From positions 1 through 19,421 of the forward strand of contig CAZCAI010000092.1 of NCBI GenBank assembly GCA_964496595.1: a stretch of DNA of 19,421 nt, in the 5' to 3' direction. Under the pieces are notes generated by a model. The model was given only the letters and a program-made list of their open reading frames with translations. It made no database searches and was not told the origin of the DNA. The position numbers were made by a program, and so were the translations under genes. Positions 1-12,000 of the stretch are shown here, in pieces (positions within the stretch are counted from its first letter, which is position 1; every line of letters begins with the position of its first letter). The stretch is from JAAAOZ01 sp964496595 (GTDB lineage: Bacteria > Chloroflexota > Anaerolineae > B4-G1 > SLSP01).

Positions 1-3000
1 TATTACTGGCACGCGGACTACAAGTGGATCAGCCTCTATGATTGGGGTAATGATTTGAACGGTTATTTCCCCATTCCCAACCACCCGATCTCGATTACCT
101 TGTGGAGTGGGACGACCTACAAGGACGGGGTAGCTTACACGACGAACAATAGTGGACATTACAACTTGGACTTTGGGCCACAGGTTGAGGAGGGCGACAC
201 CATCCGTGTGACCGACGGCGCGATCACCCAGACCTACGATATTCCTGCCGCCTTCAACGGCGTGGGCGACGCCAACACCGACACGGTCAGCGGGCAGGTC
301 TCGGCGGCGACGGATATCACAGATACCACGGGGAACGTGTACCCGAATCTCTACGTACAGTTGGGGGCAGGGGATTACGTGACGACCGATGTTGCAGGTA
401 ACTTTGAGTTCTACAAGGGAAGCCTGACACGCGGCAACGACGGCTACATTCGCTACATCGACGCTGAGGGCACGGAGTTCTACCGCAATATCACCGTGCC
501 GGGGATTAGTTACAGTCAAGCTGGATCAACTTGGCTCGAAGGTTACTATCCTAAGAGCGGCGTCCCGGTCACGGCCACGCTTTACAGCGTCACGGATACC
601 TTCAAGAGCGCGTTTGCGGCGACAGCGCAGGGGTGGAGCAACTGGTTTAACGGCAGCTTCACCCAGAGTGTGCAGATGGGCGACCTGATCGAGGTGGAGG
701 ACACGGAGGATGGCGTGCAGCTCTCCCTGCGCGTGCCCACGGTGACCGTCCACTCGAACCAGGCGACGGATATGGTCAACGGCGTGATTGAGACCTCGGC
801 GGGCGGCGTCGAGGTGGACAACACCGATTGGGGTATGTACCCGTTGCTATGGATACGAACGAACACGGCCTCTGGATGGGAAGACGAGTATATCACCTCC
901 ACCACAGGCGGCGCGTTCATCTTCGATCCCGGCGCGGACATTCAGCCAGGTGACCGTGGCTATGTCGAGTATACGGACCCGGAGGGTGATTATGTGCGTT
1001 ATCCTGATTTCTACGCCCACGGCATCCGTGTCCAGGATGGCGGCACGGCAAGCTTTGGAGAGGGTTTTTTGCCGAATACCACCATCACCGTGACGCAAAG
1101 CGACGATCCTGGACAACAGGCTAACGCGACGACTAACGATAACGGCTATTACAGTGGTTACTATTACAATGACTTTACCAACACCTTCGACCCCGGCGAT
1201 ACCATCACCGTCACCGACGGTGCCAACACCTACGTCGTCACCGTGCCCGATCTGCAGATCCGCGCCTACGCCGGCTCGGATAAGGTTTTTGGCACAGGAC
1301 TGAACTCCAAACTGGAAGTCACGCTCTCTGGGGATAGCACATACCGCGAAGTGACGGATCTGGGCGGCGGGGCGTGGATGCTCGATCTCTCCGGCGAGGA
1401 TGATTTCGACATCGGTGAGAGGGTTTACTACCGTTACACCGACAACAACCACAACCAGGTCTATCACATCGGCAATAACTACCCGGTAGGCGAGACCGAC
1501 ACGGCGCAGGTGCGCTGGTATGGCTCCGGCTACGATGCCGATCGATTGCGCGGCTACTTCCCCGGCTGGACGGCAGGCAATATCACCGCCACGCTCCACG
1601 CGGCGGATGGCTCGTACCGTGGTCAGCAAGTGGATACTGGTATTGGTACGGGTGGGTTCTATGATGTGAGCTTCGGTGTTACTGAGATCCAGGACGGCGA
1701 CTTCATCACCGTCACCGACGGCGTGGACATCATCCGCATCGACGTGCCGGTCTACACCGTGGACGGCCTCGACTATGCGGTGGATCGCATCACCGGCACG
1801 CTGGCCTACACCGACGGCGTCAATCCGGTCCAGGCGAGCGGCGTCGTGACCGATCTGCTGCGGGCAATCAACACGAACTACAGCAGCAATTGGTACTATA
1901 GCGCGTTCTTCAACGCGGACGCCAACGGCGTGTACGCCCTGGATATGAGCACCACACCGCGCGGCATCCATCCTAGCGATGATGTGCGTTATCTCTACGT
2001 GGACGCGGCAGGTAACGAGGTGTACTTCAACACGCAGAACTTGGATACCACAGCCTCTATGACCACTAGCGGTGAGGTTCGGTGGACTGGCTCGTCTTAC
2101 GACAGTGGCGTAATTCGTGGTTACTGGGCCTCTGATCCTCCTGGCGGAATAGATATCTACTTATATGATGTCAGCGATGGTGTGATCCGTACCGAATGGG
2201 ATTCAACAGGGACAGATGGTTGGTTTTACGAAAGTAGTGTAGGCTCATGGCCTGAATACATTGAAAACGGCGATATCATCACCCTCACCGACGGCGTCGA
2301 CACCGTCGTCATCCCCATCGCCGACGTGCAGGTGGAGGCAGACGCGGATGCTGACACCGTGACCGTCATCGGTCTGCCCGCGAACAAAGCCGCGCAAGTG
2401 CAGATTGAGAAAGGCAGCGATGTGACGGTGACCAACGTCACCGCCGACGGCGCGGGGCAGGCCGTGGTGGATTTCGGCGCGCTCAACACCGACATCGAGG
2501 ACGGCGACTCCGGCTACGTGGTCTACGATCCGCACGGCTTCGCGATCTACACACCGTTCAATGTGACGGTTTACGAAGCACCGCAGGTGGATGTGTATGC
2601 GTATGATACCTATCTTGAATTTAATCCCCAAACAAGTGGCGTGAATATGCCCTACACTCTAACGCTACGCACGGGAAGTAATATTAAAGATACGCAGTAT
2701 GGAACGATTGCGTCGTGGTGGAATTGGACTTGGTGGAATTGGAGCCACAACTTTGCCGAAACCATCGAACCCGGCGATACCGTGGACGTGACGGTGCTTT
2801 ATCCCGATGGCGTGGAACGCTCCACCAGCGTCTACGTTGATCCGGCGTTCGCGGTTGAGGCCATCGACTTCCATGCCGACACTGTCACCGTCAGCGCGCC
2901 GGCCGGGATTACTGGCACAACCGGGTCGGAATATCCCTATCTGTGGGTAGGTTTTGGCTGGGGACAGTACGTCACCAGCACCACGGGGACCTACGTCGCC

Positions 3001-6000
3001 GACGATCTGGGCGACCTGGGTCGTAATGCAGGCGGCGAAGTCTGGCACGCCAACAGTGAAGGCAACCGTGTGCGCATCTGGGCCAACAACCCCATCTATC
3101 GGGTCTACCAGCACAGCGACGGCTACGATGTCACCGGTCACACGCTGTTGCCGCGCACCGCTGTACAAGCCACACTCTACGACGAGGCCGATCAGATGCG
3201 CGCCCAGGCCAGTGTGGAATCGGATGGCGCCGGCTGGTTCGGGATCGACTTTGAGGACGCCTATGGCTACGATCTCCAGATCGAGCCAGGCGACACCGTC
3301 GAGCTGGACATCGCGGGCGAGGGCGTGACCACCATCGAGATCCCCACGCTCACCGGCATGGCCGATTTCGCGCTCGATACCATCAGCGGCGTGATTACCG
3401 GTACCGCCGTCACCTTCCCGATCACGGGGACAAACAACGACCACGCGCCGAGCTTGCTGGTGCATAGTCAATACGTCACCCCCACGGTAGGCAGCGGCGC
3501 GTATCTGGCCGAAAACCTGGGCCTCACAGCGGGCGACGAGGGCGAGGTGCGCTACGTTCGCCCTGACGGTCACGAGATCTACAACACCTGGTGCGCGCCA
3601 CAGCTTCAGGCGCGCTATAACGGCAGCGGCTTTGACGCCAACCAGGTGCGCGGTTATATCCCCACCATCCAGAATGTCACCGTCACGCTCCGCTTGCTGG
3701 ATAGCGACGGCGCAGTGCGCGATGTGGAGTACTTCCAGGACAATGGCTGGTTCTGGCATGAATTTGATGATGTCTACGGCAACGACGTGGACATCGAGAA
3801 TGGCGACACCGTCGAGATGATTGTCGAGGGCCACACCTGGGCCGTGACCGTGCCCGACCCCTTCTACGCGGAGGCGGATTATGTGGGCGATACGGTCTTC
3901 GGGCAGATCGATGGCGCAGCTAACTTCACCGCCACAGCCGATATCACCGAGAGCGTCTATATCGACGGCTTCGGCATCGACGCCGTGGTCGAGACCGATG
4001 CGGACGGTGCCTTCAGCGCCGATGGCAGCGACTTCGGCGCAACGGAGCGGGGCTACGTGCGCTATCGCGATACCCAGGGCTTCGAGGTCTACCAACAGGC
4101 CATCGCGCCGTGGGCCATGATCGAGCTGGGCGGCAACCGCGTCGACGGCTCCGTCGTCCGGCCCAACGTCCCCGTCGCGGTCACGCTCACCGACAGCGCG
4201 GACGCCTTCAAGGATGACGAGCAGGCGACCTCCAATAACAACGGCATGTTCGCCGTCGAATTCGAGGACAACCTGGGCAACCCCGTCCTCATCGAGGACG
4301 GCGACCAGGTGGAGATCGTCGCCTCCCCGCCCATCACCGTGAACGTGCCCACCATCGAGGTGTGGGCCGATGCGGACAGCGACATCATTTCCGGCACGAT
4401 CTCCGTGCCCGTGGGCCAGAACCTGTCCAGCGTGCTACCCAACCTCTACATCAAGTTAGATGTGGGCAGCGGCCTCTACCGCTGGATCACCACCACCGCC
4501 AGCAGCCCCTACACCTTCGAGTACGACTTCAGCGGCATCTATGACGTGCAGGATGGCGATACCGGCGAGGTGCGCTACACCAACGCCGAGGGGCACCAGA
4601 TTTACCTCAACTTCATCGCCGAGGCGGATGCGCCCGGCCCGGTACACGATCAAACCGAGCTGTATCTGCGCCAGAACAACGTCTATGACGTTCGCGGCAC
4701 GGTGGCCTATGCCAACGCGGAGGTCACGCTGCGCCTGAAGGATGCGTTCGGCAACGTCAAGGGCACGCGCACCGTGAACGCCGACGTCAGCGGTGGGTTC
4801 GCTACGGCCTTCAAGGACGCGGCAGGCAACGATGTGGCCATCGCCGATGGCGACACGGTTTACGCCGCCTCGGCGGGTGAAACGATGTCCGTCACCGTAC
4901 CCACGATGACCGGTCTGACCGCCGATTACGAGACCGACGCGGTGAGCGGCGTGATCACCGGCGGCGTGGTAGATCATCCCCTCCTCGTGACGCCGCATGA
5001 AGTCACCTACACAAGCTACCTCAGCGGTACCGGCGCGTTCGCCTGGACGGACGTCACGGCGACCACCGGCATCACGTTGACCGGATTCACAGATCTAGAC
5101 GATGGCTACACTGACACAGTCCCATTGGGCTTTGACTTTGAATTCTATGGCCAAGTCTACACTCAGGCCGTTGTCGCCACGAACGGCTTCCTCGGCTTTG
5201 GTTCTACATCTGGTTTTGATGGGTATCAGACGACGCCCATCACTGACGGCGTTGCCCCCAATAACTTCATAGCCCCCTTCGCGACTGATCTTGACCTGAG
5301 CACCGTGGGCCACGTTTATTACACGATGACGGGAACGGCGCCCAACCGCATCTTCACCGTCCAGTGGGATGGCGTGGAGCAGTTGAACACCGGCTTGACC
5401 CAAACCTTCCAAGCTTTGCTCTATGAGGGCAGCAATCTTGTAAAGTTCCAATATGGCACGATGCACGCACCCAACGACGTCACCCTTGTGGGCGTCGAAA
5501 ACATGACTGGCACGTTAGGTACACAATACTGGTATACAAACACGGGCACGGCACTTGGCCCGATTACTGACAGCTTGGCCGTTGTCTTCACCCCTACAGC
5601 CTTCACCGACTACTACTGGCAGGAAGTCCCGGCCCTGAGCGACCAACTCTTCGTCGAGGTTCACAGCGGCGGCGGCTCGGAATACGTCACTACCACGCTG
5701 ACCGGCGCGTTCGACACCCTCAACGGCCCCAGCTACGGCGATCCGCCCGATGACGTCGAGGCCCAGGGCATCGACCCGCTGGACACCGGCTACGTCCAGT
5801 TCACCAACGTCGTGCCCAACGCCGGGAACACGGACTGGGCGCAGCGGCATCACGTCTTCTATGACTTCGCGGCCTCCGAGATGGCGCCGACGGCCAACAC
5901 GCCTTATGCCGTCGTGCGTCAAAATGGGTCTGCGGAGATTTGGGGCCTTGTGACTTGGCCTGATGAGGCAGTAGCGTTATCTCTCTACGACGCGACCGGC

Positions 6001-9000
6001 GCGCTCAAGAGCCAGATCAATACGACATCAAATGCCGGCGGTGGATTTAACGAGGACTTCGCGGACGCCGCCGGAAACGACGTACCGATTGAGGACGGCG
6101 ACGTGGTCAAGGCGACCTCGCTGGATACCAGCATCGTCATCACTGTGCCGCTGCACACCATTGCGTATGACGTGCTCAACAACGCCATCACCGGCACGCT
6201 CACCGGCGAACTGGCGGCGCATCCAATCACCAACACGGGATTGATGACGCAGACGCTTTTGCAGATGCACTTCAACTTCCATGAGCTTCTGACGACGACG
6301 GTTGGCGGCACATTCCACACCATGAGCCAGACGATTGCCGCCGGCGATACCGGGGACTTGCTCCTCTACAGCCCGGTGTTGAGCGCGTCGGGTGACATCG
6401 CGCAGCAGCGCTACATCTACTACCCTCTCGCTGTGCCGGATGCGCAGCCCGATTCCGCCTTCGACGCGCTGCGTGTGCAAGGCTACGGGACCTATGTAGT
6501 GGCCGAGGCCAATTACGCTGGGCAACCCGTGACCTTCGCGCTGTACGACGACCAGGGCGCGCTGCTGGAGACGCGCGCGGGGAGCACCGCCTGGTGGGGC
6601 GACGGCGATTATGAAGTCTGGTTTGCGACGGCCATCCTGCCCGGCTACACCGTCGAAGTCGTCTATGACGCTGACCCCGCCATCCGCCGCGCGTTCACCG
6701 TGCCCGCGCTGGCCGTCACCGAGGTGGACACCTTCAACGAGGTCGTGACCGGTACCGCCAGCTTCACCGAGTCGTTTGAGGTGAATTGGAATGGCGGCAT
6801 AAGTTGGAACAATGGCGCATTGAGCGGCGGCACAACCCGCGACGTGACCCCGGCGGCGGGCGTCTGGACGGCCGACTTCTTCGGCGATCAGAATCTCCAG
6901 CCGGGCTATATGGACGGTCACCTGCTCTACACCGACGCCGACGACAACCAACTCTACCAACGCTACGCCGCGCAGCAGATCACCGTGCTCAAGGATCAGG
7001 CGCGAGTTTACGGCCCGGTCTACAATGGCGGCGTGACCGTCACGCTGACCTTGCTGGATAGCGCAGGCAACGTCAAGGATACCGAGGTGTTCCGCGCTAA
7101 CGATAGCGGTTACTTCAGCCGTGATTTCAGGGACATCTATAACAACCTCGTCTACATCCACGCTGGCGACCGCGTCGTGATCGAAGCCTCCTACCCCGTC
7201 ACCATCGAGGCGCCCGCGCTCTCCGCCTGGGCCGATTGGCACGAGGAGACCGTGGTAGGGACCAGCAGCCTGCATGGGGAGACGATCAACGTTGACCTCG
7301 CCGGGTGTGCTTCCCAATCGGTGGTGGTGGACGGCAGCACAGGCTTCTACGGCGCGAACTTCGCCGGGCTGTGCAACCTCACCGCCGGGCAAACGGGCCA
7401 TGTCTACTACGCCAACGCAGACGGCAACCGCGTCCGGCTCGACTTCACCGTGCCCGACCTGCACATTCGTTATAACTACGACACCAACCGTCTGGCGGGT
7501 AACACGGCCGCCGGCACCGAGGTCACCGTCACCGCGCAACTGGCCGACGCTGCCTCTGGTGAGGTCAAGGGCACTGCAATGACCACCTGGGGCGTCAACA
7601 GCCACGGCCAGTACAACTTCCAGCTCTACGACAAATACGGCAACCCCACCCCGATCTTACCCGGCGACACCATCACCGTCACTGAGACGGCGGGCATCGG
7701 CGTGCGCACGCAATCCTTCACCGTCCCGGAGATGACGGCGAACACCGACCTCCTGACGGACATCGTCAGCGGGCAGATGGGCGACCAGGCCAATACTGCC
7801 TTCGAGATCAATGTGGAAGGCAATACCGACACCATCACCACCACGACAGGCGGGGCCTACACGGCCAACTTCGCTCCGGTATACGATATCGAGGCGGGTG
7901 ACTATGTCCAGTTGAACTACGCCGACACCGATCATGGCCGCTGGTTCTACTTCGAGAACCGCGCGCCCGTGGTAGATGTCCGTTGGCATAGCGGCTCCGG
8001 CAATTACAATGCCGAGTATGTCTCCGGCTACGCCGACAGCAACGCACAGGTCGTGGTCACACTGTGGCGCAACGGCGCGCTGATGGCGTCCCGCACCGCC
8101 TGGGCGCAGTGGAACGGATTCTACAACGTGCAGTTGCTCGACAATGCCAACGCCGGCGTCGAAATCAAGGACGGCGACGTGGTGCAGGTGCAGACCGCTG
8201 ACGGCTCGACCTACGTGAGCGTCGTCCCGCTGGACTTCGATCCCGATGTGGCCGCGCAGACTGTCACCGGTTCTGGCGTGCGCAGCAGTGGGGAACTGGA
8301 GATCTACTTCGGCGGCGTGCGCCGCACCGCCTTAGTGGATGCTGGCGGCGTCTTCACCGCCACCTTCCCCGCCAACACCTTCGATTACAGTGAGTACGGT
8401 CACGGTCGCTACCTGAACGGCGATCAGAATCTGGTGCGTTACCAATTCTACATCCCGGTTGCCGAGGCCTTCGTGCGCGTGCTGGTTGACCCGTCTACCG
8501 ATCTCGCCGGCTTCAACGTCGGCGGGCGCGTCCCCGTCGAGTACGCCGAGGTCACGGTGACGTTGCTGGACGGCGCGACAGTCAAGAGCGTGGCTTACGC
8601 CACCGCCGATGACCAACATCAGTTCGGCGCGGCCTTGCTCGATAGCTACGGCAACCCCATCGAGATCATGCCGGGCGACACCGTGCGGCTCGAATCGGAG
8701 GGGATGGCGACCGTGTTAGAAGTGACCGCGCCCTTCTTGGACATCTACGGCACCGACGGTGAGTATATCGTCAATGGCACGGTGGGCGACCTGACCATCA
8801 GCCAGACCGGGTTGATCACCAATAGCGTCTTGGCGGCCCGGCGCTACGGCTTCTCGATGCGCACCGGCAAGGCCTTTGCGCCGGGACCTCGCTGGACACA
8901 GGCCGTCACCACCACCAACGGCGCTTTCAGCACGGGATTTGCGTTTATATCTGGCGAGTCGCTGCCGGAAGGCCAAAGCCTCACGGTGCTCTACACCGAT

Positions 9001-12000
9001 GCCGACGGCAATGAGTTCTACACTCGCGGCGTAGTCGCCGGAGCCGACGCCGAGGCGCAGGAATCGGTCGTCCGCGCCTGGGTGGGCGATTACAATGTCG
9101 GCGGTCTGTCACCGTTCGCTTCTGAAGCTGTGACCATCACCTTGACCGCCGCCGATGGCACGGTCAAGAGCATTGAGACGACGACGGCCAATTCCTCTCG
9201 CGTGTTCCAGCGCACCTTGACCGACGCCGCCGGCAACCCCACTTACATCGAGCCGGGCGACACCGTCACCGTCGAGTTCGGCGACTCTGGCGAGACCGTC
9301 ACCCTGAACATCGAAGACCCCTTCACGCTCTCCGCCAACGCCACCGACGACGCCATCTACGGCGACATCGGCGCGCTCGATATCGCCGCCAGCCCCTTCA
9401 TCACCGACAGCTTCATCCTCAATGTGGATGCTTGGTCGATTGATTGGGATGACCCCAGAGGGACAATCCCGCTCAATGGCGGCGACAACCGCGCGGTCAC
9501 CGTGACGACTGGGTTCTATACCACCACCTGGCCCAGCAACTTCAACGCCTCCGATCCAGTGTGGGCTATCTACACCAACGACGAGGGCCACCAGCAGATC
9601 CTGCAGGTCGTGGCTGATGAGGACGCCCCTTCGCTGACACAAGCGCGGGTCACCGTTTATGTGAATGAGAATTACGTAGATGTTATACACCCGCAGAGTA
9701 ACGAGCCGGTCACCGCCACGCTGACGCGCAACGGCGTGCAGATTGCCACGACTGAGGGCGAAACGGGCAGTGGGTTCAAGACTTGGGAGGATGTCTACGG
9801 CAGCGACGAAGTTTACGCTCGCGTCGCCGACGTGATCCAGGTCGACTTCGAGACTGATGAGGGCCTCCAGACCTACACCGTCACCGTGCCCGAACTGAGC
9901 GCGCTGGCGAACTACCAGGACGACACCATCAGCGGCGTCGGCCCGGCGGGCGAGGAGCTGGAAGTGCGGTTCAACGGCGTCGAGCGCACCGTGTATCCTA
10001 CACCGGCTTACCAGGTGGATTACACGGGCCTGACCAACATTGAACCGGGTAATACTGGCGACCTCTATTACCTCATCACCGACACCGCCGAGGTCCAATT
10101 GGACGTCTGGATGGACTTCCGCGCCCCGCAAGCGACGGCCTATCTGGGGCAGACCACCTTCGACGGGTATACTGCTTTCAGCAGCGGCCCTGGCACACCA
10201 GTGACAGCCACGCTTTATCGCAATGGTGAGGTCGTAGGCTACCGGGCCTTTATGTCCTGGGGTAGCTACGGCTATAACCTCTGCGATGTCTACGGCGACT
10301 GCGACAACGACCACGGCAACGCGGCCGCAATGCGCCCCGGCGACGAGTTGGTGATTGCCGCGCGCGGCGAGCCGGACATCCGCATCACCCTCCCCGAACT
10401 GGCCGCCATCGCCGACCACAACGCCGACATCGTCACCGGCGCGAGCAACCTGCCGGACACCGATATCGAAGTCCATATGAATGGCACTGAGCAGACCGTC
10501 CGCACTGAGGCCGACGGCGCCTTCACCGCCGACTTCTCCGCCCCGCCCTTCGCCAACGACTTCGGACGTGGAACGACCGGCCACATCTACTACCTGACGC
10601 CCGAAGGCCACCGGGTCTACCTGAACGTCCGCGCGCCGTTTGTCCGCGCTTACCTGGGCACGAACCACGCCTATGCGCACGTCGCGACCAGCTTCAACGT
10701 CACCGCTACGCTCACGCTCAAGGACAGCGGCGGCGCGCTCAAGGCGCAGACCAGCTTCAATACTGACTACGATTTTAATGTTTATTTCCGCGATGCCTTC
10801 GGCAACCCCGTCTTCATCGCGGCCGGCGACACGCTCACGCTCGACCTGCCCAACGAAGATCCTATCGTCCTCACCGTGCCCACGCTCACCGCGCAGCCCG
10901 ACGCGGCTGCCGACGAGGTCGCCGTCACCGCCCCGGCGGTGCAATCGACCAGGCGGCCCAGCGCCACGCTCCAACTCGACTTCCAGGGCAGCCGGATGCT
11001 CACCTCGACCACCACCAGCTACACCGTCTGGGATCGCGACTGGGACATCATCCCCGGCGAGAATGGTACGCTGATTTACACGAATGAGAACGGCGATGAG
11101 GTCTATCTTGAGAACTTTGTCACCCCGATTGTCCGCGTCCACGCCAGCAGCGACGACGTTGACGGCAACACCGTCTCCGGTTACGCGCAGCCGAACAAGC
11201 TGATCGCCGTGGCGCTCGTGCGCGATGGCGCGACGCTGTGGAGCGGCGCGACGACTTCCGGTTGGGACGGCGCGTTCAGCCTGAACACCGGCCCGGCCAT
11301 CGAGACCGGCGACGTGATCCAGGTGCAGGGCGGCGGCCTCAACGCCTCCGTGGACGTGGTAGAGATCGACGCGACGGTGGACTACGAAGAGGAGACCGTC
11401 ACCGGCGTTGGCCCGGCGGATGTAACCCTCACCGACGATCCGCTGCACGCGCTGTGGGTCAACTCGGATGACGATGCGACCATCAACTTCGACAACGCGG
11501 CCAACCGCTACTTCGACGGCGCGACGCAGGCCGTCTCCACCACCGCCGCCGGTGCCTTCACCGCCGACTTCGGCGATATGAGCGGCGATGCCAACAGCGC
11601 GGGCGACCGCGCCGAGTTGCGCTACACCAACGCCGCCGGTCACCAGGTTTACGCGCAGTTCGAGGCCAAGCAGGAAGCGCCCGAGGCCAAGATTGAAATT
11701 TGGCAGGGCGTCACCACCGGCAACGTCATCTACGGCACGGCCGGCGAGCGCGACGCCGTCGTCTGGGTCACGCTCTACGATAGCGACGGCGCTACAGTGA
11801 AAGCCACTTTCCGCACCACCTCCGATGGCAACGGCTGGTTCGATGTGGACGACAGCGAATTGCAAGATGAGTACGGCAACCCCGTCGTCATCGAAGGCGG
11901 CGACCACGTCGAGGTCAAGACGCTCGACTGGAACACGACCATCGAGGTCACGCCGCTCAGCGCGATGGCCGACGTTGAGGCCGATACCGTTGCGGGCGTC

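Noticed and set aside
2716..2745. Diversity-generating retroelement variable region at the Trp- and Asn-rich loop
   Set aside because: No template repeat, reverse transcriptase or adenine-only substitution pattern is visible in the window; a simple 15-base duplication explains it.
2665..4998. Minus-strand open frames at 2665-4095 and 4456-4998 as possible separate genes
   Set aside because: They fully overlap the repeat-coding sense frame, are in the same mirrored register, and show no domain or plausible upstream ribosome-binding context.
5596..5640. A gene boundary or domain-fusion junction with a frameshift after the nidogen-like domain
   Set aside because: The frame runs through without interruption and the B module motifs resume in the same frame.
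10640..11074. Plus-strand frame with a Ser-, Arg-, Thr- and Pro-rich product, and other short out-of-frame plus-strand frames
   Set aside because: Their products are the frame-shifted reading of GC-rich Asp-Thr-Val-Gly codons, with low-complexity Ser/Arg/Pro/Thr content and no conserved motif.
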